NCBI GenBank assembly: GCA_046347635.1
Contig: JAXMFT010000005.1
Location: 1-64,000 of the forward strand
Length of the DNA stretch: 64,000 nucleotides
DNA from: JAGVSZ01 sp019137045
GTDB lineage: Bacteria > Pseudomonadota > Gammaproteobacteria > Burkholderiales > SG8-39
Direction of reading: 5' to 3'
The position numbers and the translations under genes were made by a program. The notes beneath the pieces were generated by a model that did not search any database, was not told the origin of the DNA, and saw only the letters and a list, made by a program, of their open reading frames with translations. Shown here piece after piece: positions 12,717 through 20,051 of the stretch; position 1 is the stretch's first letter; each line of letters starts with the position of its first letter.

Positions 12717-13710
12717 CTGCGCTCCCCTTTCTCGCACACGTTGACCGTGTAGACCGGCACAGGTCGAATCGCGTTGCCCGTGCCGAAGTGCATCTTCAGC
12801 GCCGCGCGACAGCCGTCCGGCGATACGGCAATGTCGAGCACCTGACCCGGCGAGACCTTCTCGATCTCCGCCCTCGCATCAGGTACACCCCGTCCAGCGG
12901 GGTCGCGAGGAGCCACCCGCGCGCCGTAGGCAGCGGGACGCGAACGCCCCGAGACCAGGGCCCGTCGGTCAGTGCCAGCTTGTGAATCGTGCCGTCCGGG
13001 AGAATCTGAAGGACCGCCGTCGTCCTTGACGCGCGATCAAAGACCGACGACTTGAAGATGTGCGAACGCGTGTACTCCGAGTACCGATGTAGGCTGATGC
13101 CCGTGAAGAGAGGGTTGATCGGCAACTCGATCGGCTCGGCGCCAGCCTTCGGGTAGTAGAGGAGAGGCAATGCGCCGCCCGGCGCGAGGCGGCGATCCTC
13201 GAGGAAGCCGCCGCCTGGGAGGTGTTCGGCTGGAATGGTCCCGGCGGCACCGCCCGGCAGCGCACGCGCGGCGGCGCATTCGCAGACGAAGCCAGCGTCT
13301 CCTTCATCGCCCCCAAGCGAGCCCTCCAGAGACAGCCGCCGATCGCCGCGCCGCGCGAAGTAGCTCAGTTCACCATCGGTGTAGCAGATCCCGTCGCACT
13401 CTCGAATTGCCGCAGCGAGCACCTCTGCGGTCGTCCCACAGATACAGCCCGATTCGCTAGCCTCGACCTTCTTGCCGCCCTCGTATCCGTCTGCGCGAAA
13501 AACGAGACGGTCGTTGTCGATCCAGAACATCCTCTCGTACGCATACTCATCCATCAGTGTTGCACTGACCAAACGGAACTCGTACTTGGTGTCGTACGGC
13601 GCAGGCAGACTCGAGGAGCTGGGAGGCACCGACGCGGGCTTCGTCGATGCGCATGACATCAGCGTCGCGCAGGCGAGCACGACGGCCCCGCGCAACGCAG
13701 CGACCCGCAC
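12713..13710 (-). CDS. Putative lipoprotein, partner of the RTX gene (one frameshift near 12875)
   Basis: A ~330-residue predicted lipoprotein of unknown function. From a GTG start at 13710 it opens with a short basic N-terminus, a hydrophobic stretch and a lipobox ending LMSC. The body carries Cys pairs (CICG, CVC-like) and beta-rich segments typical of a periplasmic propeller or WD-like domain (SPDGCRAAL near the end). The frame is lost at about 12875; one base restores a tail EIEKVSPGQVLDI... ending at 12713. With that repair its TGA overlaps the ATG of the lipase/RTX gene (ATGA), strong evidence that the shifted tail is the real C-terminus. An ATG at 13782 is possible but leaves a poor signal peptide. 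I do not recognise the family; co-translation suggests an accessory or immunity/chaperone role for the adhesin (inference). Confidence 0.6.
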
Positions 13711-14172
13711 TTCTGCAGCCCGGCTAGCCAAAGCTGACCGTCCTCCCCACTCCAGCCTACCGTGAACTATTTCACACTTCAATCGACCATCCGACGCTCA
13801 ACTGTCAAACACTGTGAATCGGCCGCAGTGCCGAATACCTAGACGTTTCCTCACCTTAGCGTCGAACCGGGGGATTTGCGGCACTGCACGTTGCGCGGCG
13901 CGCCGTCGCACGACACGGTTCCGTAACGCCTTCCCCACAACGCCTTCCCCGCAGCGCTCGAAACGACGTCCTAGAACGCCTTCCGCTGCGCCTTGCCCTC
14001 GCCTTTCATCTCGACGTCCTTCTTCAGCGCAGCGACGAACGCCGCCGCCGGCATCTCCCCACCCGAAACCGCCGCGCCTCGCGGCGCGGAGTCAAGCGGG
14101 GCGTAGGGTACGGTCGCTGGACAGGGCTCCTGGCGGGACTAGCGGGCAGGTCGTGGCACCGTGCGCACGAGG
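13711..14172. other. Intergenic region with triplicated 10-mer
   Basis: No convincing gene. Three copies of AACGCCTTCC lie at 13925-13934, 13939-13948 and 13975-13984 (plus-strand reading). A 27-codon minus-strand frame with an ATG (13971-14054; ends KGEGKAQRKAF) is lysine-rich at its end and may be the relic of a gene; I cannot support it as a real CDS. The AT-richer stretch at 13760-13830 could hold the lipoprotein/RTX promoter. Confidence 0.4.
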
Positions 14173-14466
14173 CTACTCTCTGCCGCGCCAGTAGCTCGGG
14201 TGCCGACTGTGATGCGCGACGGCGAGGACGCGGATCTGGTCGTCTGCGATCGCATAGATGACGCTAAAGGGGAAGCGCCGCGTAACGAGCCGCCGTTTAC
14301 CGTGGCGCCATACGGCGCCGAGGCGTGGGCGTTGCAGGAGAAGTTCGACGGAGCGCTCGAACTCCGCGCGGAAAGACTGCGAGAGCGCGGTGCCGGCCTG
14401 CTCCCTTTAGAACCTGGCCGCCTCCCGAAGATCTTCCTGCGCCTCGGGGTGCAGCCAGTAGTTCAC
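14173..14466 (-). pseudogene. ParE/RelE-family toxin with in-frame nonsense codon
   Basis: The minus strand reads as a ~97-residue ParE/RelE-superfamily toxin: NYWLHPEAQEDLREAARF, then RPRLGAVWRHGKRRLVTRRF, FSVIYAI and VAHHSRHPSYW, all family hallmarks. The start is a GTG at 14464-14466 overlapping the stop of the antitoxin gene (GTGA), the usual translational coupling. Codon 20 is TAA (14407-14409) where the family normally has tyrosine (ARFYxxQ), so only a 19-residue peptide would be made. The rest of the frame is perfectly conserved with no other lesion, so the mutation is recent or a sequence error. If real, the module is toxin-dead. Confidence 0.85.
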
Positions 14467-14687
14467 TGAAACTCGGCCTTCAACCGGGCCAGAGCTTCAG
14501 GCCCGGGAATGAGCGTGACGGCGCCGCGCTCGATTTCGGCGTTGCGGCGCTCGACTTCGGACGCCCAGGCCTCTTCAATTGCAGGGTCGGCATCGAGACT
14601 CGCAATCAGACGCTCGACCAGTCGCGCTCGTTCGGGAGCGGGAAGCTGGAGGGCTTCGGCTTCGATGGCTTCTACGGTCGACGGCAT
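14463..14687 (-). CDS. Addiction-module antitoxin (TIGR02574-type) of the ParE/RelE pair
   Basis: A 74-residue putative antitoxin. The start MPSTVEAIEAEALQL is preferred over an ATG 13 codons upstream because a good GGAG ribosome-binding site precedes it. Motifs PAPERARLVERLIASL and DPAIEEAWASEVERRNAEI match the short antitoxin family usually encoded just upstream of ParE/RelE toxins. It would bind and neutralise the toxin and autorepress the operon. Its toxin partner downstream carries a stop codon, so this may now be an orphan antitoxin. Confidence 0.88.
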   Translation of the reverse strand: MPSTVEAIEAEALQLPAPERARLVERLIASLDADPAIEEAWASEVERRNAEIERGAVTLIPGPEALARLKAEFQ

Positions 14688-14798
14688 CGCTTCTCCGCTG
14701 CTGCTCAACGACGATTGGAGTGCCACATCGGGCGGGCCAGCGCCAATGCGCCCACGCCGCCATGCGAGAAGGCCGCATCGCGCGCTCGTCGATCATCG

Positions 14799-15937
14799 TC
14801 ACCCCGCCTGCTCGGGTCCAGCCGCCCCGCCCTCACGCCCCCGCCGCACCCGCCGCGCCCCCTTGTACGCCGCGTGCAGCACCAGCAGCCGCAGCGGAAA
14901 GCGCAGGAAGAGGTAACGCAGGAACAGGAGCTGCCGCGCCTGCGCCGCGCGAGCGACGGCAGCCGATCCGGGCTCTCGGGCAGCAGCGCGCGCGCGCCGA
15001 GCCGCGCCATCGCCCGGCGCGCCGCCGCGCCCGGTGCGGCGAATGCGAGCGCCGCCTTCAGCGCGTCCGCGCCCGGCGTCCCGAACAGCGCGCCCGAAAA
15101 CTCCGCGCCGTACCACAGCGCGCGCCCGAGACCGTGCACGCGCGCGCGGGCGACGAGCTCGTCCGCGAACCCCGGCCGCGTTGCGTACTCGCGCAGCAGC
15201 GCGTCGACGTCGCTCACGTCGCGCAGCATCTCCGCCAGGTCCGAGTCCTGGAACACGTGCGCGCAGACGTGCAGCACCTGGTCGGCGGGCGCGAGCACGC
15301 GGAACGGGGTGCCCTCGACCGCGACCGAATCGGCGCACAGCGCCGCGTCGTTCGGCCGCACCCGCCCCACCGGCGGCAGGAGCGAGTGGTGCAGGTCGAG
15401 CTGCAGCGGATGCCCCGGGTGCTCGAGCGGCGGCAGCTCGTGGCTCCACTCGCGGTAGTAGCGCTCGTCGTACGCGTCGAGCGACTCGGCGAACTCCCAG
15501 CCCGCCTCGCGCAGCAGGCCCTCGACCGCGTCGAGGTGCGCGCGCGGCACCATCAGGTCCACGTCGTTGAAGAGCCGCCCGCGCGCGCACGCGAGACCCT
15601 GCAGCAGGTACGCGCTGCCCTTCAGCGCCACGAGCGGGAACCCGCGCCCGCCGAGCAGCCGCCCGAGCTCGCCGAGCAGCCGCCGCGCCATCTGCGTGCG
15701 ATGCGCGACGAGCGCCTGCTCCGAGTCGAAGTGCGCGCGCACCGGCGGCGGAATGCGCTCGAGCACGCCCTGCGCCGCGAGCCGCGCCCCGAGCGGCCCG
15801 AGCAGGCGCGCCGCGCGCGCGACGCGCACGACGCCGTCCCACTCGCCCTCGGTCGCGCCGAGCGCCGCGGACGGCGCGCGGAAGCACTCGAGCAGCAGTC
15901 GGACGCTCGGATCGATGCGGACGCCGGGAGCCGGCAT
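14799..15937 (-). CDS. Nucleotidyltransferase family protein (PF14907-type), frameshift near the C-terminus
   Basis: About 378 residues of the uncharacterised nucleotidyltransferase family PF14907. The active-site signature is visible: FPLVALKGSAYL followed by a loop ending FNDVDLMVP (the NDxD metal ligands near residue 125), then LDLHHSLL and DQVLHVCAHVF. The frame slips near 14945; a one-base correction gives the natural end RQLLFLRYLFLRFPLRLL...EQAG at 14799. Family members sit in exosortase-linked loci beside HprK-related kinase and PqqD-like genes, and here those lie 2.2 kb away on the same strand, separated by inserted plus-strand genes. Its nucleotide and acceptor are unknown. Confidence 0.82.
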
Positions 15938-16215
15938 CCGGGGATTCTACTGGCGCGCTCCGCGCGAGCGCCCCTCCGCGGGTGATCGACGGTTCAAGCT
16001 GCAGCTCGACTTCCCTCTGCGCGGCAAGACGATCCGGAAATTCGGCACAGGCTGCGGGCGGAAGGGCAACCGAGTTCATGAGCACGAAAATCAGGCACAC
16101 CGACGCGTCGCCCGGAAAGCTCGCGGCCGGCCAGGCTCGGGTTTTCTGGACCGGCCTCCATGAATCTTGCCGTGTTTCTTTACATGTATCCAAAATTCTG
16201 GAATGGTGGCGGTCG

Positions 16216-17328
16216 ATGAAAAGATATCTCGAAGCGCAGGTCCGGCGCGATCTGGGCCGGAAGATGGTCTTCGTCGGTGGGCCGCGTCAGGTCGGCAAGA
16301 CGACGCTCGCGCGCAGCATCCTGGGCAAGTCCGCCGCAGGGCTTCTGAACTGGGACGTCCCCGCGCAACGCGATGCGATCCTGCGCCAGACGTTCCCCCG
16401 GTCACGTCTTTGGGTGTTCGACGAGATCCACAAGTACCGGAAGTGGCGGAACTACCTGAAGGGCGTGTTCGACGCTCGTGCGCCGGGGCAGCGGATTCTC
16501 GTCACCGGCAGCGCCAGGCTCGATTGCTACCGGTTTGGAGGCGATTCCCTCCAGGGGCGCTACCACTACCTGCGGCTTCATCCCCTGAGCGCCGGCGAGC
16601 TCGGCATGGCCTCCGCCAAGGATCTCGCGGGCCTGCTCGCCCTGGGCGGGTTCCCGGAGCGGTTTCTCGGCGGCTCGGAAAAGGAGGCCAGGCGCTGGGC
16701 CAACGAATATCGCAGCCGGCTCGTGCGCGACGACCTGGTCAGCCTGGAGCAGGTGCAGGACCTCGGCAGCATGGAGCTGCTGATGACGCGGCTGCCCGAG
16801 CTGGTGGGAAGCCCGCTTTCGATCAACAGCGTAGCCGAGCAGATCCAGATCAGCTACAAGACCGTGCGCAAGTGGCTCGCCATTCTCGAGAGGCTGTACG
16901 CGATCTTCGTGGTGCTTCCGTACGGTTCGCCGAAGGTGAAGGCGGTCAAGAAGGCGCGCAAGCACTATCACTTCGACTGGTCGCTGGTGCCGGACTCCGC
17001 TGCCCGCTTCGAGAATCTCGTCGCCTCGCATCTGCTCAAGTGGGTGCACTTCCGCGCGGACGCGGAAGGGCACCGGACGGAGCTGCGCTACTTCCGCGAC
17101 ATCGAAGGGCGGGAGGTCGATTTCGTGGTCGCGGAGAACGGCGTGCCGATGCTGCTCGTGGAATGCAAGTCGTCGGACCGAGAGATCAGCCCATCGCTCA
17201 GATACCTGAAGCAACGCTTTCCGGCGGCGCAAGCCTGGCAGGTATCCGCCTCGGGCCGGCGCGATTACGTGTCGCGGGAGGGGATCCGGGTCGCTCCCGC
17301 CCTCGACCTGCTCGCGACGCTCGTCTGA
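16216..17328 (+). CDS. AAA_14/DUF4143 ATP-binding protein
   Basis: A 370-residue P-loop ATPase of the widespread AAA_14-DUF4143 type. The ATG at 16216 is chosen because it begins the conserved MKRYLExQ helix; the frame opens farther upstream without homology-like sequence. Walker A is GGPRQVGKTTL (residue ~20), Walker B LWVFDEIHKY, and the C-terminal DUF4143 domain has ENLVASHLL and a nuclease-like EVDFVV...LVECKSS motif. Function is unclear; members are often carried in mobile or defence-type accessory DNA. It is on the opposite strand to its neighbours, and its end abuts a truncated BrnT toxin, so it probably arrived by insertion. The 278 bp upstream, divergent from the nucleotidyltransferase, has an AT-rich patch at 16170-16200 suitable for a promoter. 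Confidence 0.88.
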   Translation: MKRYLEAQVRRDLGRKMVFVGGPRQVGKTTLARSILGKSAAGLLNWDVPAQRDAILRQTFPRSRLWVFDEIHKYRKWRNYLKGVFDARAPGQRILVTGSARLDCYRFGGDSLQGRYHYLRLHPLSAGELGMASAKDLAGLLALGGFPERFLGGSEKEARRWANEYRSRLVRDDLVSLEQVQDLGSMELLMTRLPELVGSPLSINSVAEQIQISYKTVRKWLAILERLYAIFVVLPYGSPKVKAVKKARKHYHFDWSLVPDSAARFENLVASHLLKWVHFRADAEGHRTELRYFRDIEGREVDFVVAENGVPMLLVECKSSDREISPSLRYLKQRFPAAQAWQVSASGRRDYVSREGIRVAPALDLLATLV

Positions 17329-17341
17329 AGGATCAGGCTCC

Positions 17342-17599
17342 GGCCCGGTCAAAGCCGCCGAGAACGTCGCCGCGCACGGCGTATCCTTCGAGGAGGCTTC
17401 GTCGGTATTCTTCGATCCGTTGTCAGCCACCGGCGTGGATCCCGATCATTGCGTCGGGGAAAGTCGCCTCGTGACCTTCGGTCTATCGTCCTCCAGCCGA
17501 CTGCTCGTGGTTGCGCACACCGACCGGGACGATGCGATTCGAATCGTTAGCGCCCGGGAAGCAACCGCGGGCGAGAGGAAGCCATGTGAAGAAGGTTGA
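17342..17599 (+). pseudogene. BrnT-family toxin, N-terminally truncated
   Basis: The frame reads VKAAENVAAHGVSFEEASSV, then VFFDP, GESRLVTFGLSS, LLVVAHTDRDDAIRIVSAR and EATAGERKPCEEG-stop, unmistakably BrnT (RelE-fold RNase). The expected start (M-x-F-x-W-D) is absent: homology begins at GPVKAAEN at about 17343, only 14 bp after the DUF4143 stop, and no start codon is available in frame. The toxin lost its first ~10 residues, apparently at the junction with the ATPase gene. Its stop overlaps the start of the antitoxin gene, the standard arrangement. Confidence 0.82.
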
Positions 17600-17879
17600 G
17601 CAACCTGCAGTGGAGGAACTCCGTCCGGAGTACCGGCGATCGGACTTCGACACGCTGATTCGCGGGAAATACGTCGAGCGTCTGCGCGAACGGTCGAACG
17701 TCGTCGTGATAGACCCTCGCGTCGCCGAGTTCTTTCCGAATCCGGAGGCCGTCAACGCCGCCCTGCGCTCGCTGGCGGAGATTGCCAAGCGCTCGCAGCG
17801 CCCCGGTCCGCCGCAAGCGCCGCGCCGGCTGACGCGCCGAACTCGCTTTGACTGTGCAATGATCGGACGACGAAGATGA
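17586..17879 (+). CDS. Antitoxin-like partner of BrnT (RGKY...VN-ALR family)
   Basis: A 97-residue protein starting at GTG 17586, preceded at 6 bp by a clear AGAGGA ribosome-binding site; the longer upstream ATG start lacks one and runs through the toxin. The core EELRPEYRRSDFDTLIRGKY, VVVIDPRVAEFFP and EAVNAALRSL is the conserved body of small proteins found next to BrnT toxins. The last ~25 residues are basic, low-complexity and not family-like, so the native end may have been altered. Predicted to neutralise BrnT and bind the operon promoter; the toxin here is truncated. Confidence 0.75.
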   Translation: MKKVEQPAVEELRPEYRRSDFDTLIRGKYVERLRERSNVVVIDPRVAEFFPNPEAVNAALRSLAEIAKRSQRPGPPQAPRRLTRRTRFDCAMIGRRR

Positions 17880-18070
17880 ACGGACCCGACCGCCGGCGGC
17901 TCGCGCGATGGGAGAAGTTCCGCAACCTCGGCGAGGCGATTCTTCAGGGCATTTGCGACATCAAGGCCGGCCGCAACGGGAGGCGATTCACTGTTGAGTC
18001 GTTTGCACGAGCGCGCGGGGGCAGAGCGGAGGTCCCTCGGAAACGCGCGCAGGGACGAGTGTGTCGATGA
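17876..18070 (+). CDS. Small hypothetical protein overlapping the antitoxin gene
   Basis: A 64-codon frame whose ATG overlaps the preceding stop (ATGA, 17876-17879). The first ~45 residues (RRLARWEKFRNLGEAI, GICDIKAGR) look like plausible protein; the rest is Arg/Gly-rich and lies at the end of the following minus-strand gene. It could be the remnant of a third gene of the inserted block. No family recognised. Confidence 0.3.
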   Translation: MNGPDRRRLARWEKFRNLGEAILQGICDIKAGRNGRRFTVESFARARGGRAEVPRKRAQGRVCR

Positions 18071-18100
18071 CCAAAAAGGCGTGATCCCGACGGGGGTAGC

Positions 18101-19024
18101 TTACTGACGTTGCGCCCGCCCGCCGACCAGCCCGTCGATCGCCCCGATCGCCGCGTCGAGGTCGCCGTAGGTGAGGCGGTAGACGTCGCACCCCGCGACC
18201 AGCCGCCCGAGCGCGTCGAACGCGCGCCGGCCGAGCAGCCCGTAGTTGAACGAGTTGGCCGAGACCTTCGCGAAGGCGCGCGACTTCGCCATCGGTTCGA
18301 GCGCGAGCGGCTCGCCCGCGCCGAACTGCGGGAAGAGCACCAGCGCGGGCGCGGCGGGCTCGTGCCGGCGCGCGGTGCTCGCCGCCGGCGGGGCGAGGTG
18401 CGCGACGTCCCCCTTGCGCGTCTTCGGAAAAACCGGTCCGAGCGCGCTCCCGGGCGCGAACTTCCGGATCACGTCGATCGACGCGTCCTTGAGCGCGACC
18501 GGCTTGAGCAGCGGCAGCAGCATGGCGTCGTCGAGCCGCACCACGCCGAACTCGTCCGAGAGCAGCCGGTAGCCGCGCGCGCACAGCGCCGCGACCAGCG
18601 TGCTCTTGCCCGAGCCGGGCAGCGCCGGCAGCACGACCGCGACGCCGCGCCGCTCGACCACGCCCGCGTGCAGCAGCAGGTGCGTGTGCGCGCGCTGCGC
18701 GATGCACCAGTTCAGCCCCCACTCGAGCAGCGGCAGGTGGGTGTCGGCGGGAAACGGCTCGAACGGCAGCTCGCCGTCCACGAAGAAGTCGACCTGGGGG
18801 CGCACGAAGCGGCGCAGCCCGCGCGCGCGCACCAGGCCCGCGGTCACGTCGAAGAAGCCGTCGGCCTCCTCGACCGGAAACTCCGCGTACACGCGCCCGA
18901 GCGCCGCCTCGAGCCCGCGCACGTCCGAGCGCACGCGCGCGCGCACGAAGCCGAAGTCGAGCGCGAGGCCCGGGCCCGCCAGCCGCGCGCGGATCCCCGC
19001 GTCCCCGAGCTCGGCGACGCGCAT
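18101..19024 (-). CDS. HprK-related kinase A (HPr-rel-A system)
   Basis: A 307-residue protein resembling the catalytic domain of HPr kinase/phosphorylase. It has a P-loop GSGKST (residues 137-142) preceded by LLLHAGVVERRG, followed by the capping LLSDEFG and LLPLLKPVALK, as in HprK-type kinases. Such kinases phosphorylate a protein Ser/Thr or peptide using ATP; in the HPr-rel-A system (TIGR04352-like) the substrate is unknown. It lies 4 bp downstream of a PqqD-like gene, so the two form an operon. No PTS HPr gene is in the window. Confidence 0.88.
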   Translation of the reverse strand: MRVAELGDAGIRARLAGPGLALDFGFVRARVRSDVRGLEAALGRVYAEFPVEEADGFFDVTAGLVRARGLRRFVRPQVDFFVDGELPFEPFPADTHLPLLEWGLNWCIAQRAHTHLLLHAGVVERRGVAVVLPALPGSGKSTLVAALCARGYRLLSDEFGVVRLDDAMLLPLLKPVALKDASIDVIRKFAPGSALGPVFPKTRKGDVAHLAPPAASTARRHEPAAPALVLFPQFGAGEPLALEPMAKSRAFAKVSANSFNYGLLGRRAFDALGRLVAGCDVYRLTYGDLDAAIGAIDGLVGGRAQRQ

Positions 19025-19028
19025 CGCC

Positions 19029-19298
19029 TCAGGCCCGCGCCGCGACCAGGCCGAGCGCCTCGAGCTGCCCGAGCAGCTCGGCCACCTGCCCGGCGAAGCC
19101 GTCGGGCACCTCGACCTCGCGCGCGACCGCGGCGACGATCTCCTCGACCGAGCCCGGCCCCGCGACGAGCGCGTCGAGCACGAGCGCGGCCGCAGCGTTC
19201 AGGAGATGCGTCTCCCAGCGCGCGGGGTTGAAGACGAGCGCCTCGTCGTCGAGGCGGAGGCACGCGGTGTCTGCGGGGGAAACGAGGTGCCAGCGCAT
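19029..19298 (-). CDS. HPr-rel-A system PqqD-like protein
   Basis: An 89-residue PqqD-superfamily protein. PqqD-like domains (RiPP recognition elements) bind leader peptides and present them to modifying enzymes. Visible hallmarks are the short beta start (WHLVSP...LRLDDEALVFNP), WETHLLNAAAALVLDAL and a C-terminal leucine-rich helix pair (AELLGQLEALGLV). It precedes the HprK-related kinase gene by 4 bp, matching the fixed PqqD-kinase pairing of the HPr-rel-A module (TIGR04353-like). It may deliver a peptide or protein substrate to that kinase; this is inference. Confidence 0.85.
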   Translation of the reverse strand: MRWHLVSPADTACLRLDDEALVFNPARWETHLLNAAAALVLDALVAGPGSVEEIVAAVAREVEVPDGFAGQVAELLGQLEALGLVAARA

Positions 19299-19344
19299 GG
19301 ACTTCGATACCGGCGGCGCGCGGCGGGCCGCGGAGCGGGACGCG

Positions 19345-19842
19345 TCAGGCGCGTTGCTTCATCGCGATCAGGGAGGTGTAGCAGGAGGTCATGACCGGCG
19401 TGCCGCGCGGCTGCTTCGCCCAGCCGAAGTCCACCACGTTGCCGCGCGCGTCGATGAACGCGAGCGCCTGCATGCGCTCGCCCGTCTTCTGCTCGTAGCA
19501 CGAGCCGCGCGTGTAGCGGGTGGGCCGCGCTTCCCCGTGGAACGGGCGGCGATCGTCCAGCCGCCAGTACGTGTGCTGGTCGAAGCCGAGGAAGTACTTC
19601 CCGTCGTAGAACGGCTTGCCCTGCTCGGGCGCGAGCCGGCTGAGGTCGATGTCGATGCGCACCCACTCGTCCCGGCGCCCGGCGGGCGTGGCCCGGTCGG
19701 GCGGATCGGCGTGCGCGGCGGTCTCGGAGCGCCGGAGGCACGCGACCGCGCTGCCGTTCGCCGCCGCGGACGCCGGCCGCACCGTCATCACGAGCGGCGC
19801 GGCGAGGGATCCTTTGAGCAGGCGTCGGCGGTCGATCTTCAT
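19345..19842 (-). CDS. Tat-exported hypothetical protein beside the HPr-rel-A module
   Basis: A 165-residue protein starting at MKIDRRRLLKGS, a twin-arginine signal (RRRLLK) followed by a hydrophobic segment and an ASAA cleavage site. The mature part has RRDEWVRIDIDLSRL, a WRLDDRRPFHGEA stretch, and Cys residues (GSCYE, TSCYT) that could form a disulfide. Ends 46 bp before the PqqD start, so it is probably the first gene of the same operon. Family not recognised; its position makes it a candidate substrate or effector of the kinase/PqqD pair. Confidence 0.65.
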   Translation of the reverse strand: MKIDRRRLLKGSLAAPLVMTVRPASAAANGSAVACLRRSETAAHADPPDRATPAGRRDEWVRIDIDLSRLAPEQGKPFYDGKYFLGFDQHTYWRLDDRRPFHGEARPTRYTRGSCYEQKTGERMQALAFIDARGNVVDFGWAKQPRGTPVMTSCYTSLIAMKQRA

Positions 19843-19992
19843 CTCGGGGTCATCCGGTGCACGAGGGGCGCTGGGGCGCACCGTCGCACCATAGCAACTC
19901 CACCGGATCCGTCCAAGGCAAAATTCTCGCCAGGTCGCCATAAGTGCTTGAGTTCACGCGCGGTCGACATCGCGGGCCGCCTCCGCCGCGGG

Positions 19993-20019
19993 CCGAGTGT
20001 CAAGCGGGCCGACACTCGG
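19993..20019. terminator. Perfect 9-bp dyad downstream of the VanZ-like gene
   Basis: CCGAGTGTC and its exact complement GACACTCGG flank a 9-nt loop, 33-59 bp beyond the VanZ-like gene's stop. It could end the glycosyltransferase/beta-helix/VanZ transcript, but no T-run follows on the minus strand, so it may instead be an operator for the downstream Tat-PqqD-HprK operon. Confidence 0.45.
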
Positions 20020-20051
20020 GGGCGTTTCCGGCCGCCAATCGTCAAATTTCA

